Positions 7,434-15,717 of a stretch of 64,000 bases of DNA are shown one piece after another. Both the position numbers and the translations under genes were made by a program. The notes beneath the pieces are model-generated. The model saw nothing but the letters and a program-made list of their open reading frames with translations, made no database searches and was not told the origin of the DNA. The first letter of the stretch is position 1; each line of letters starts with the position of its first letter. This stretch comes from an uncultured Spirochaetaceae bacterium. Lineage in GTDB: Bacteria; Spirochaetota; Spirochaetia; Treponematales; Treponemataceae. The DNA is taken from contig CADANN010000017.1 of assembly GCA_902789325.1 (NCBI GenBank), positions 57,788 through 121,787 on the forward strand, read 5' to 3'.

Positions 7434-8654
7434 ATGACTATTATAACAGATAAAATGGTTTTCGGGGGAAAATCTTTAGGAAAAATTGATGGAAAAAACG
7501 TATTCGTTCCCTACACTATCCCCGGTGAAAAAATTGAAATAGAAATTACAGAAAAAAATAAAGATTATGATAATGCAGAAATTGTAAAAATCCTTGAGCC
7601 TTCTGAACATCGTGTTGAACCAAAATGTCATTATTATGGAAAATGCGGCGGCTGTAATATGATGCATATTGATTCTGATTATCAGAAAATGCTTCGAAAA
7701 CAGATGCTCATAGATATCTTCCGTCAGAATGGAATAGATATATCAGATAAAACAAAAATAATTGACGGTCCTGATTTTAATTACCGTGCCCGTTTTCAAT
7801 TAAACAATGGCGGTTTATCACAGAGAAAATCAAATGTTGTAATTCCTGTTGAAGAATGTCTTTGTGCAGAAAATTCAGTAAATAACTATCTTAAAAATAC
7901 AGCAGAAAAATCAGACAGCCGTCCTAAGGGAAGATGTCATCTTTTTGGAAGTTCGTTTTGTAATGATGATTTTAAAATTGCAGTAGAAGAAAACAAAAAT
8001 GAAAAGGTCAAAAAAATCCATGGAGTAAAAGGCGATAAGGCCAAAAAACTCAAATTAAAAGAAAATAAATATTTTTCTGGAACTGTGTCATCTCCTGAAA
8101 ACACTATGACAGTTACTCTTGGAGGACACAAGCTTTCTTTTGATGTTCGAGGATTTTTTCAATCAAATCTATTTGTATTTGAAAAAGTATGCCGCCTGAT
8201 TACAGAACTTCTTCCTGGTGGAAAAAATATTCTTGATATGTATGCCGGCTGTGGTTCCATTTCAACATTCCTTACTGAAAAATATGAAAATGTTGTTCTG
8301 GTCGAACATAATAGAGATGCTCTTGTTTTTGCAGAACAGAATATGGCTGGCACAAAACATATCAGCTATGGTTTAAGTGGTGCTAACTTTGTAAAAAGCT
8401 GTGTAAATACACTGCCCGCTTTTGACGCTTGTACTATAGATCCACCAAGAAGCGGAATGGAAAAAGAAGTACGCCAATGGTTAGCTGAATCTAATATTCC
8501 ACTGATTATTTCACTTTCATGTGATCCGGCAACTCATGCCCGTGACTGTGCAGCATTAATTTCAGCTGGTTATAAATTAAAGGAAATGTATCTATTGGAT
8601 TTTTATCCGAATACAAGCCATATTGAAAGTCTTTCTCTTCTCGAACGGATTTAA
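7434..8654 (+). CDS. TrmA/RlmD-family RNA 5-methyluridine methyltransferase
   Basis: I set the start at the ATG at 7434 (406 residues), where the TRAM domain begins; an in-frame TTG at 7398 falls within the promoter. The protein methylates C5 of uridine in rRNA or tRNA. It has an N-terminal TRAM RNA-binding domain (about 1-60), a [4Fe-4S] cysteine cluster with CHYYGKCGGCNMMH (about 70-83), a SAM-binding motif LDMYAGCGSIS, the DPPRSGM motif and the catalytic cysteine in LSCDPATHARD. Which RNA and position it modifies (RlmD, RlmCD or TrmA-like) cannot be decided from sequence. The beta-propeller gene follows after 5 nt and is probably co-transcribed. Confidence 0.88.
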   Translation: MTIITDKMVFGGKSLGKIDGKNVFVPYTIPGEKIEIEITEKNKDYDNAEIVKILEPSEHRVEPKCHYYGKCGGCNMMHIDSDYQKMLRKQMLIDIFRQNGIDISDKTKIIDGPDFNYRARFQLNNGGLSQRKSNVVIPVEECLCAENSVNNYLKNTAEKSDSRPKGRCHLFGSSFCNDDFKIAVEENKNEKVKKIHGVKGDKAKKLKLKENKYFSGTVSSPENTMTVTLGGHKLSFDVRGFFQSNLFVFEKVCRLITELLPGGKNILDMYAGCGSISTFLTEKYENVVLVEHNRDALVFAEQNMAGTKHISYGLSGANFVKSCVNTLPAFDACTIDPPRSGMEKEVRQWLAESNIPLIISLSCDPATHARDCAALISAGYKLKEMYLLDFYPNTSHIESLSLLERI

Positions 8655-8659
8655 TAAAA

Positions 8660-10420
8660 ATGAATAAAAATAGAACTCTTATAAAAAGTCTTTTTACAAT
8701 TTGTATATTCCTTTGTTTTATGACAAAACTTTTTGCACAGGATGCAGGTCTCGAAACTCTTTCTAACTATAATACCAGCTGGAGTTCTGTTTTACCAGGC
8801 ACAGCACTTTGTGAACCTGAAGTTACCTCTTACGGTTTTTGCCTTGTAACTGATGCAAGAAATATTATGGGCTATTCATCAACAGGAAAACTCCTGTGGG
8901 AAAAAAATATTGGCCGTGTACGAAATGTAAATCTTACTACTATGCGCGGTGATTTTATTCTTTTTCATGATGAAAACTCAAATATATTGAGACTTTTTAA
9001 TCCTAGTGGAAATGAATTATGGTCTAAGGCACTTGATTTTAAGCCTGCTTCAAAACCATTCGCCGGACGGGACGGACGTTTTTTTATTCATGGGGATGGA
9101 AAAGTTTATTGTTATGGGATCAACGGTTCTCTCAGATGGCAGCTACAGACTTCGACACAGAAAAATCTTCCTATCCAGGAATTACCAGATGGTTCGATTG
9201 TAGTTTTTTTAGCTGATGAAGGTGGTAAAACTAAAGGTCTAAGAATCTCCCCTTTTGGTGAGAAATTAGAAGATATCACTTTTGCAGGAAGTATAAAAAA
9301 CTGCTTTACCTGCAGCGAAGGTATTTTATTAATTTTTACAGATTACAGTGCAGGACTTTTTTCATTAACTGATGGTCTTACAAAAAGCCGCTGGGTAACT
9401 TCAGTAAAAGCCGGAAATCCTATGTTTATTGTTAATAAAGATAAAACTGATTTCCGCTTATTGTCACTATCTCAAAATGATGTAACTGTCTATAAAATAA
9501 ATGTGCTGGATGGAATGGAACTTTCAAGCTGGAAGCTTACTGACATTTCTGGAATTAATCTTGTAAAAACTGATTTTTCTGCATCAGGGATTTTTCTAGC
9601 TGATTCAAACAAGGCAGTTTTAGTTGATGAAAACTGCAAGGAATTGTGGTCTGCAAAAATGCCTGCTAATATTCGCAATAAAACTATAAATCAGATTATC
9701 TATTCAAATGATAATTATCTTATCTTCTGTGATAAAAACTGGTCTATGAATGCATATCTTACCTGTCAGACAACTAATAAAACTGTATTAAAAAATATAC
9801 ACTCTGACTATTCTTATTTTGCTCCGCTGGATTTAACTGAATTTAATTATTATACACAGGGCGGATTTTTCTCAAATATAAAAAATCCTGAACGCGAAAA
9901 AGAAATCCTGTCAGACAATTTCGGAATTAAAGAACAGGAATGGCTTACTCAAACCCTTTCTGTTGCACGCCTCTATTACATGGATTCAACTTCTTCTGAT
10001 TTTGGAGTTCATACAGAAAAATCAGTTTTCAAAACTGACTCAGCTGGATTCGAATCAATTCTGGTGCAGCTTGCATTACTTTGTACTGATAACACCCAGG
10101 CGGCGTGCGCTGACATACTTTCAAAGAGCTCAAATAAAACCTATTGCCGCGCCCTTCTGACAAACCTTACAGGCTATGATCCAGATGGAAAACTCCTTTC
10201 CGCTATAGAACGCAACGCCGAACTTGCAGGAAATAAGGATTCTACATACTGCAATATAATCTGCGATGCTGTGTATTCAATCTGCAAATTTATGGGGCGG
10301 CCAGCTTACAATAAACACGGAAAAGACATCATCAAACGCTTTATGGGAGCCGGATATAGTTCAAATACAAGAACTTATGCACGCGATACCCTAAAAAAAA
10401 TCATATCTCTTGAGTTATAA
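8660..10420 (+). CDS. Secreted PQQ-like beta-propeller protein, function unknown
   Basis: The 586-residue protein has a signal peptide (basic residues, then hydrophobic about 9-24, likely cleavage after LFA). Residues about 50-350 contain repeated blades with Gly-Lys-Leu-Leu-Trp-Glu or Gly-Asn-Glu-Leu-Trp-Ser signatures (STGKLLWEK, PSGNELWSK, INGSLRWQL, ENCKELWSA), typical of PQQ-like/outer-membrane-assembly beta-propellers. The C-terminal about 180 residues are probably helical and hold several cysteines. It is likely periplasmic or outer-membrane associated, perhaps a scaffold. No catalytic site is visible. It sits between an RNA methyltransferase and the P83/100 gene; P83/100 has its own promoter. 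Confidence 0.7.
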   Translation: MNKNRTLIKSLFTICIFLCFMTKLFAQDAGLETLSNYNTSWSSVLPGTALCEPEVTSYGFCLVTDARNIMGYSSTGKLLWEKNIGRVRNVNLTTMRGDFILFHDENSNILRLFNPSGNELWSKALDFKPASKPFAGRDGRFFIHGDGKVYCYGINGSLRWQLQTSTQKNLPIQELPDGSIVVFLADEGGKTKGLRISPFGEKLEDITFAGSIKNCFTCSEGILLIFTDYSAGLFSLTDGLTKSRWVTSVKAGNPMFIVNKDKTDFRLLSLSQNDVTVYKINVLDGMELSSWKLTDISGINLVKTDFSASGIFLADSNKAVLVDENCKELWSAKMPANIRNKTINQIIYSNDNYLIFCDKNWSMNAYLTCQTTNKTVLKNIHSDYSYFAPLDLTEFNYYTQGGFFSNIKNPEREKEILSDNFGIKEQEWLTQTLSVARLYYMDSTSSDFGVHTEKSVFKTDSAGFESILVQLALLCTDNTQAACADILSKSSNKTYCRALLTNLTGYDPDGKLLSAIERNAELAGNKDSTYCNIICDAVYSICKFMGRPAYNKHGKDIIKRFMGAGYSSNTRTYARDTLKKIISLEL

Positions 10421-10424
10421 TTTA

Positions 10425-10454
10425 TTGGAAAAATTTGCCATCCTGTGTTAAAAT
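10425..10454 (+). promoter_or_regulatory. Probable promoter of the P83/100 gene
   Basis: TTGGAA (10425-10430), an 18-bp spacer and TAAAAT (10449-10454). It leaves a leader of about 30 nt with an AGGTGG ribosome binding site at 10482-10487. Confidence 0.45.
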
Positions 10455-10492
10455 TATTTAATAAATTTCAGTAAAATTTACAGGTGGCAATT

Positions 10493-12112
10493 ATGAAAAA
10501 AACTTTACTTCTTTTGGCTTTATCACTTTTACTTTCAGCAGGACTTTTTGCCCTCGAAGTAAATCAGCCTGAACTTACTTCTACAGGCGATCAGACGATT
10601 GAATTCATCAACTACACTGGACCTCATAAAGTAATTGATTCTATAGCAGCAATCAAAGGAATTGGTAGCGGACTTGGAAAACAAATTGCAGGAGATCCTT
10701 CAAAATCAACTTCAACAAATAAAAACAGCAAATATTGGGTTATACATGCAATTGATGAAAATGAAACTGGTAAACTTGATGCAGATATCCTTTACATCGG
10801 TTCAAATGCCACTGTAGATCATATTACTAACCTTCGAAGAATTATTTCTGCATACCTTGTTTCTGCTTATGGCTATAGCGAAAAAGATGCAGATACAATT
10901 TCGGTATTTATTACAGTTTACAATGCCGTATACCGCGGAAAGTTAGACACCTTTAAATCAAAATATAAGAATATTGTTATTCAGAATCTTACTGCAGATA
11001 ACTGTGGTCTTTCTGTAACATACAAAGACTGGCCTGGAAAATCAGAAATTGTAATTCCACTTTATGATGTTAAAAATGGCGGACTTTCAACTGTTGATAC
11101 TTCGGTTATCAGTGATTCTTCAGTAGTAAAATCTATGAAGGAAGATGATGACAAGAATGTTGAAAGTCGTAAGGAAATGGTAGACATCAAAGAGCGTGAA
11201 GCAGACGAAGCAAGCACAAAGGCTCAGGAAGCACAGAAAAAAGCTGTAACTGAACAGAAGAAGCTTGATGAAGAAAAGAAGAAAACAGAAGAAACTAAGA
11301 AAGAAGCTGAGCAGGCTAAGAAAACTGCAGAAGAAAAGCAGAAGGTAGCTGAAGAAAATCCTGATGACAAGAAGGCTCAGAAAGAAGCTGAAGAAGCAAA
11401 ACAGGAAGCTGAAGAAAAACAGCAGGCAGCCGCAGAACAGCAGCAGAAACAGGAAGAACAGCAGGCAAAGACTGACGAAGCTAAGCAGGAAGCAAAAGAA
11501 CAGCAGGCTCGTGCTGATAAAAAAGAAACAGAAGCTCAGACTGAGCGTAAGGAAATAGCAAAAGACCAGGCTGAAGTTCAGAAGAAAGAAGCTCAGCAGG
11601 CTCTTATGACTACAGAGTTTGGTATCATTCTTTCTGACGAAGCAAACATGCTTTCCCGCCTTGTAAAGTTTAATATTCAGAATGGTGAAGTTGTAAAGAA
11701 CTCCCCTGTTGCACAGATTCGTAACCGAACAGTTTATAAAGAAGGCGACGGATTTATTGCAATCGCAGGTGAAAATGCTGGAAATGGCTCTGTAAAACTC
11801 GTAACTATTTCACCAGATACCCTTGAGATTTCTGATGAAAGCGATAATCAGATTGCAGAAGATTCTGTTCTCGTACAGGATGGAAAAGAATATTACTGTG
11901 TTGTCGAAGAAAGCGGAAAGTTCTATCTCGCAAAATTTGCCGGAGATCTTTCACTCAAACTTAAATCAGAAATCCAGGTAAAATCTGGAACTCCAGTAAC
12001 AGTAACTGATGGTGGCATTGTAGTAACAGATTCAAACGGCCGTCTCCGCTTACTTGATAAGAAAGATCTTTCTGTAAAGACAAGTGGAAATAGTGCTGCG
12101 GATGCAAAATAG
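10493..12112 (+). CDS. P83/100-family spirochaetal coiled-coil protein
   Basis: The ATG at 10493 follows AGGTGG with 5-nt spacing; an in-frame GTG at 10484 lies inside that site. The 539-residue product has a signal peptide (MKKTLLLLALSLLLSAGLFA), a folded N-terminal domain (about 20-205), a long Lys/Glu/Ala/Gln-rich coiled coil (about 215-375) and a C-terminal beta-rich domain (about 380-539). This order is that of the P83/100 antigen of Borrelia and its treponemal homologues. The sequence places it in the periplasm or at the outer membrane. Its molecular function is unknown in the family. It is one of the strongest pointers to a spirochaete host. Confidence 0.85.
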   Translation: MKKTLLLLALSLLLSAGLFALEVNQPELTSTGDQTIEFINYTGPHKVIDSIAAIKGIGSGLGKQIAGDPSKSTSTNKNSKYWVIHAIDENETGKLDADILYIGSNATVDHITNLRRIISAYLVSAYGYSEKDADTISVFITVYNAVYRGKLDTFKSKYKNIVIQNLTADNCGLSVTYKDWPGKSEIVIPLYDVKNGGLSTVDTSVISDSSVVKSMKEDDDKNVESRKEMVDIKEREADEASTKAQEAQKKAVTEQKKLDEEKKKTEETKKEAEQAKKTAEEKQKVAEENPDDKKAQKEAEEAKQEAEEKQQAAAEQQQKQEEQQAKTDEAKQEAKEQQARADKKETEAQTERKEIAKDQAEVQKKEAQQALMTTEFGIILSDEANMLSRLVKFNIQNGEVVKNSPVAQIRNRTVYKEGDGFIAIAGENAGNGSVKLVTISPDTLEISDESDNQIAEDSVLVQDGKEYYCVVEESGKFYLAKFAGDLSLKLKSEIQVKSGTPVTVTDGGIVVTDSNGRLRLLDKKDLSVKTSGNSAADAK

Positions 12113-12123
12113 GCTATAATAGC

Positions 12124-12169
12124 AGAACCGTTAAAAACCGAGCTGCGTCAGCGGGTCGGTTTAGGTTCT
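12124..12169. terminator. Nested hairpins after the P83/100 gene
   Basis: Three stems are nested: AGAACC/GGTTCT (12124-12129, 12164-12169), AAACCGA/TCGGTTT (12135-12141, 12156-12162) and GCTG/CAGC (12142-12145, 12149-12152). It lies between two convergent genes and could stop transcription from the plus strand. There is no clean T tract, so termination is inferred. The remaining DNA to the dnaB stop holds only weaker inverted repeats. Confidence 0.4.
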
Positions 12170-12219
12170 ACAAGAAAATGCCTCAGAGGCGAGCTGGCAA
12201 GCCGACTTTTTAAGATATT

Positions 12220-13545
12220 TTAGGCATCATCCGCTTTATTCTCGAATTTTGAATACGATGGCAGGAACATTATATCTATATCACCACAGGCACCGTTTCG
12301 CTGCTTTGCGAGGATAATCTTTGCATCCTGAGCTGCAATGGAATCTCCGTCCTTAATACGGTCACGATGAAGGAACATTACAACATCGGCATCCTGTTCG
12401 ATAGAACCAGAACCTCGTAACTGTGCAAGATTTGGTTCCTGACCTTCTGCATCGCGGGCAACCTGACAAAGTGCTACAATTGGAATTGAAAGTTCACGGG
12501 CAAGTGCTTTAAGAGATTTTGAAATTAAAGAAACCTGTTCAAAAACAGGCGCTGTAGGATCTTCAGTAGAAATCAAACCGATATAGTCAATAAATATAAT
12601 TTCTACCTTATTATTTTTTACCATTCGGCGTGCTACTGCGCGAAGGTCAATAAGCTTCATATTTGGAGTATCAACAGTATAAAGAGGGGCTTCAAACCAG
12701 CGACCTGCTGCATCCTGAATCTTTTTTACATCATCAACCTTAAGCATACCAGAACGGATTTTCTGCATTGGTACTCGTGCTTCCTGTGCTAAAAGACGCA
12801 TACCAATCGACTCATAAGGCATTTCAAGTGAGAAGAAACCGCAAGGAATACGTCTTTCACAAGCAATATTTTGAATCATTGAAAGTGCGAGAGCTGTTTT
12901 ACCGATAGAAGGTCGCGCACCAATAATAATAAGTTCAGATTTCTGGAAGCCGGCAGTATAAGTATCAAGCTTTGCAAAACCAGTAGGTACACCTGTAAAC
13001 TGATTCTTGCTCTTATAGCGGGCTTCAATAAGTTCAATTTCCTTGAACATGATATCTTTTGCAGAATAAACCTGTGTTGTTTCATTACGTTCTGCAAGAG
13101 CAAAAATTTTCTGTTCGGCATCATCAAGAAGATCATCACTTTTCTTCTGTAAATTAAATGATGAAGCTTTTAATTCTGATGAAATATGAATTAAATCTCG
13201 ACGGGCGGCACGGTCCAAAACCATTTCTGCGTAATAATCAATATTTGCAGCAGAAGGAACTGTATCTGTAAGAGAAGCAATATAAGCCGCTCCACCAGCC
13301 TGTTCAAGTTTATTTTCAACAGTAAGTTCATTAATCAGGGAAATAGTATCGCCAGTTGCATTTTTAGAAAACAACTTTTGCATTGCTTCATAAATAACCT
13401 GATTCTGAAGAGAATAAAAACGGTCTGGACGTAAAAGAGAAACAACCTCAGACATCGCACTCCAATTCAAAAGAAGTGCACCAAGAACTGCCTGTTCTGC
13501 TTCAATATTATGTGGTGGTACTTTATCGTTTAATGTCGCATCCAT
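12220..13545 (-). CDS. dnaB: Replicative DNA helicase DnaB
   Basis: The 441-residue ring helicase unwinds DNA at the replication fork. It shows the N-terminal primase-interacting domain (PHNIEAEQAVLGALLL at about 11-26), a linker, and the RecA-like ATPase domain with Walker A GARPSIGKTALALS (about 205), FFSLEMP, the Walker B-like EIIFIDYIGLI, and the C-terminal LRGSGSIEQDADVVMFLHRD. Length is normal and no intein is present. It is the last gene after rpsF-ssb-rpsR-rplI. A hairpin with a T run lies between rplI and dnaB, so its transcription depends on read-through or a local promoter. GGAG lies 8 nt before the ATG. Confidence 0.97.
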   Translation of the reverse strand: MDATLNDKVPPHNIEAEQAVLGALLLNWSAMSEVVSLLRPDRFYSLQNQVIYEAMQKLFSKNATGDTISLINELTVENKLEQAGGAAYIASLTDTVPSAANIDYYAEMVLDRAARRDLIHISSELKASSFNLQKKSDDLLDDAEQKIFALAERNETTQVYSAKDIMFKEIELIEARYKSKNQFTGVPTGFAKLDTYTAGFQKSELIIIGARPSIGKTALALSMIQNIACERRIPCGFFSLEMPYESIGMRLLAQEARVPMQKIRSGMLKVDDVKKIQDAAGRWFEAPLYTVDTPNMKLIDLRAVARRMVKNNKVEIIFIDYIGLISTEDPTAPVFEQVSLISKSLKALARELSIPIVALCQVARDAEGQEPNLAQLRGSGSIEQDADVVMFLHRDRIKDGDSIAAQDAKIILAKQRNGACGDIDIMFLPSYSKFENKADDA

Positions 13546-13557
13546 TTTTTAATCTCC

Positions 13558-13592
13558 AAAAAAAAAGCTGGTATACTTATTGTAATACCAGC
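13558..13592 (-). terminator. Intrinsic terminator after rplI
   Basis: On the minus strand GCTGGTAT (13592-13585) pairs with ATACCAGC (13574-13567) and is followed by nine T residues (13566-13558). The T run abuts the dnaB ribosome binding site, so termination efficiency would directly set dnaB expression. Confidence 0.8.
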
Positions 13593-13621
13593 CTTGTGTT
13601 TTATAAAGAAAAATCTAAGAA

Positions 13622-14143
13622 TTACTCAGCTTTTTCTTCTGCAGCAGGTTCTGCTTTCTTTTCAGCTTTTTTCTCAGCTGGAGCGCTTCCCTCTACAGTC
13701 TGTGCCTTTACAGCAACATGTACTTCTGCAGTCTGTGCTTCGTAAAGTTTGATTGTAGCTTTGAAGTTACCAACAGATTTGATTGTTGAACCAGGGATTT
13801 CGATTCTCTTGCGTTCAATTTCAAATCCAAGCTTAGCAAGTGCTTCTGCAACAACGTTAGCTGTAACTGCAGCGTAAAGTTTTCCGTTAGCTGCTGCTGG
13901 CATTGTAAGTTCAACAGCTGCTGCTTCGAGCTTTTCTTTAAGGCTTGCAGAATCCTTTCTCTTCTGCTCTTTGCGTGCTTCAATTTCAGCTTTGCGGCCT
14001 TCGAAGATAGCTACTGTAGCCTCATTGTAAGGTACAGCAAGGTTACGTGGAAGAAGGAAGTTGCGAGCATAACCGTTAGCAACGTTCTTTACATCGCCTT
14101 CTTCACCAAGTGATTTAACGTCTACGTTAAGAATTACTTTCAT
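13622..14143 (-). CDS. rplI: 50S ribosomal protein L9 with extended charged tail
   Basis: L9 binds 23S rRNA near the base of the L1 stalk. The N-terminal domain is clear: MKVILNVDVKSLGEEGDVKNVANGYARNFLLPRNLAVPY. A long linker helix and the C-terminal domain follow (about 75-148). Residues about 150-173 add a Lys/Ala/Glu-rich tail not present in short L9 proteins. AGGAGC lies just before the ATG. It is the last gene of the ribosomal cluster before the terminator at 13558-13592. Confidence 0.96.
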   Translation of the reverse strand: MKVILNVDVKSLGEEGDVKNVANGYARNFLLPRNLAVPYNEATVAIFEGRKAEIEARKEQKRKDSASLKEKLEAAAVELTMPAAANGKLYAAVTANVVAEALAKLGFEIERKRIEIPGSTIKSVGNFKATIKLYEAQTAEVHVAVKAQTVEGSAPAEKKAEKKAEPAAEEKAE

Positions 14144-14206
14144 TTCAAGCTCCTGTTATATTTTTACACTCGGCTCGGAGTATGAGCCGGTGCATTGTAT
14201 TAAAAA

Positions 14207-14533
14207 TTAATCAGCTACGTAAGGAAGCAAACAGATTGAGCGAGCTCTCTTAATAGCTCTTGCAACTTCACGCTGGTGCTTTGCACAAGTACCTGTGATG
14301 CGGCGTGGAAGAATCTTACCACGTTCTGTCATATAGCGGCGGAGTGCATCTGCATCCTTATAGTCAATCTTTGCTTTGTTAGCGCAGAAGCGGCAAACCT
14401 TCTTGCGGAAGTATGTTTTACCTTTAGCGCGTCCGTCACGATCTTCTTCGCGACCTTCTGAAGCAGTTGTATCAGCCATTGCAGCTTCCTGTGTCTGTTT
14501 TTCTTCCATTTCCTGTGTATTTTCTTCAGACAT
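14207..14533 (-). CDS. rpsR: 30S ribosomal protein S18 with acidic N-terminal extension
   Basis: S18 binds the 30S platform together with S6. The conserved core runs from about residue 40: [20 protein letters not shown], then [18 protein letters not shown] and [14 protein letters not shown]. Four cysteine/histidine positions (CxxC and the later Cys/His) could bind zinc. About 35 Glu/Gln/Asp-rich residues precede the core, making the protein (108 aa) longer than typical S18 (about 75-90 aa). The extension is in frame from an ATG preceded by GAGAGG, so it is probably real. It lies between ssb and rplI, the common rpsF-ssb-rpsR order. Confidence 0.95.
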   Translation of the reverse strand: MSEENTQEMEEKQTQEAAMADTTASEGREEDRDGRAKGKTYFRKKVCRFCANKAKIDYKDADALRRYMTERGKILPRRITGTCAKHQREVARAIKRARSICLLPYVAD

Positions 14534-14557
14534 AATTATTACCTCTCAATTAGTCAA

Positions 14558-15052
14558 TTAGAATGGGATATCTTCCGGGAAATCACTTCCAGTATCGCCG
14601 TATGGTTCAGATGAATAACCGCCGCCGAATCCACTGTTCTGACCTGCATTATTAGCTGGCTGGAATCTTGGAGCACCCCCTGCCATCTGATTACCAGACT
14701 GGCTGTTATCTCCACGTCCGCCAAGCAACTGTACATTGTCAGCAACAATTGTTACTCTGCTCTGCTTCTGTCCATCTTTTTCCCATCGATCCTGCTTAAG
14801 GTGTCCTTCAACACAAATCTGTTTTCCCTTAGTAAGATATGGTTTTAAGTTCTCTGCGGTTTTTCCCCAGATAGTAACATTGAAGTAGTTTACTTCTTCT
14901 ATCCACTGGTCACCGTTCTTCTTGCTTCGGTTGACAGCGATGCTCACATTTGCTCTGGCCTGTCCGTTTCCAACATAACCGAAACTTCTTTCATCAGAAC
15001 CAAGGTCCTGTGTGAGACGGCCAATAAGAACTACATGATTTAAGTCTGTCAT
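14558..15052 (-). CDS. ssb: Single-stranded DNA-binding protein
   Basis: The 164-residue SSB coats single-stranded DNA in replication and repair. The OB-fold shows LNHVVLIGRLTQDL, FGYVGNGQARANVSIAVNR, WIEEVNYFNVTIWGKTAE and YLTKGKQICVEGHLKQDRWE. A glycine/asparagine-rich linker (about 115-155) leads to the acidic tip DFPEDIPF, which recruits partner proteins. It sits between rpsF and rpsR with AAGGAGC upstream. This is a housekeeping copy by context. Confidence 0.97.
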   Translation of the reverse strand: MTDLNHVVLIGRLTQDLGSDERSFGYVGNGQARANVSIAVNRSKKNGDQWIEEVNYFNVTIWGKTAENLKPYLTKGKQICVEGHLKQDRWEKDGQKQSRVTIVADNVQLLGGRGDNSQSGNQMAGGAPRFQPANNAGQNSGFGGGYSSEPYGDTGSDFPEDIPF

Positions 15053-15085
15053 TCAAAGCTCCTTTCCGCATTTAGCGGCTATTTT

Positions 15086-15379
15086 TTACTTAGATTCTTT
15101 TTCGTCAAGTCTTACGAACTGATACTTCAAAAGATTCATGTTAATCTTGAAATCTTTGTCAATTTCAGTGATTTTAGAAGGATTAAGCTTCATAGTGTAA
15201 AGAACAAAACGTCCCTTCTTCTGTTTCTGGATCTGGTAAGTAAGGTCACGGTCACCGAATGGTTTTTCTTCTGTGATTTCAGCACCGAATTTTGCAAGAG
15301 TGCTTTTTACGTCATCAGCACCTTTCTTTGACTTTTCCTCATCAAGAGGGTAAATAGTCATAAGTTCATACTTTTTCAT
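15086..15379 (-). CDS. rpsF: 30S ribosomal protein S6
   Basis: I chose the ATG at 15379 (97 residues), because AAGGAGATACTT lies directly upstream and S6 begins MKKYELMTIYP. A longer frame from 15409 would run through the leader hairpin. The sequence shows the ferredoxin-like S6 fold with FGDRDLTYQIQKQKKGRFVLYTM in the middle (given here only to locate it) and FVRLDE near the end. S6 pairs with S18 on the 30S platform. It is first in rpsF-ssb-rpsR-rplI and follows a leader of about 210 nt. Confidence 0.95.
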   Translation of the reverse strand: MKKYELMTIYPLDEEKSKKGADDVKSTLAKFGAEITEEKPFGDRDLTYQIQKQKKGRFVLYTMKLNPSKITEIDKDFKINMNLLKYQFVRLDEKESK

Positions 15380-15391
15380 AAGTATCTCCTT

Positions 15392-15418
15392 AAAAAAATA
15401 TCTCTGCAAAAAGCAGAG
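15392..15418 (-). promoter_or_regulatory. Hairpin plus T run in the rpsF leader, possible attenuator
   Basis: On the minus strand CTCTGC pairs with GCAGAG across a T5 loop (15418-15402) and is followed by ATA and seven T residues (15398-15392), immediately before AAGGAG. The layout is that of an intrinsic attenuator. S6-S18 autoregulation through the leader is known in other bacteria; whether this hairpin is the S6-S18 element is untested. Confidence 0.5.
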
Positions 15419-15474
15419 TTTTCAGGAGGCAGTGATACAAACTGATATCAACGATTTCAATCTGTAAAAGAGAG

Positions 15475-15535
15475 TGTCATCCCGAACTCGTTTCGGGATC
15501 TATTAAGAAGATGCTGAATCAAGTTCAGCATGACA
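15475..15535. repeat. Double-hairpin repeat R1 (TGTCA/TGACA ends)
   Basis: This 61-bp element starts TGTCATCCCGAAC and ends TTCAGCATGACA. It holds two hairpins (ATCCCGAA/TTTCGGGAT and ATGCTGAA/TTCAGCAT) and is nearly identical in layout to the copy at 36576-36636. It sits inside the predicted rpsF leader. The rest of the 15419-15596 interval shows no gene. Confidence 0.85.
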
Positions 15536-15596
15536 ACTTTCTTCCTCCTTATGGATAAAGAGAATCATATTTCAGATTCCCAAGGGGTGTTCTAGT

Positions 15597-15625
15597 AATA
15601 TATCAAAAATACGTATCTCAGTCAA
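15597..15625 (-). promoter_or_regulatory. Sigma70-type promoter of the rpsF operon
   Basis: On the minus strand TTGACT (15625-15620), a 17-bp spacer and TATATT (15602-15597). Transcription would start near 15590, giving a leader of about 210 nt that includes repeat R1 and the hairpin at 15392-15418. Confidence 0.7.
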
Positions 15626-15682
15626 TTCACAATGAACTTACAATCAATTAGTTCTATAATATTAACTCTATAATATCAATGC

Positions 15683-15711
15683 TTGCTGAATTATTAGTAT
15701 TGATTTATACT
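15683..15711 (+). promoter_or_regulatory. Sigma70-type promoter of the ankyrin gene
   Basis: TTGCTG (15683-15688), a 17-bp spacer and TATACT (15706-15711). The ATG at 15718 is 6 nt further on, which predicts a leaderless message and decides the start codon. Confidence 0.6.
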
Positions 15712-15717
15712 TCTAGT

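Noticed and set aside
15140..15679. A CRISPR-like or riboswitch element upstream of rpsF
   Set aside because: The palindromes are explained by repeat R1 and a simple hairpin; there are no regularly spaced repeats or conserved riboswitch core.
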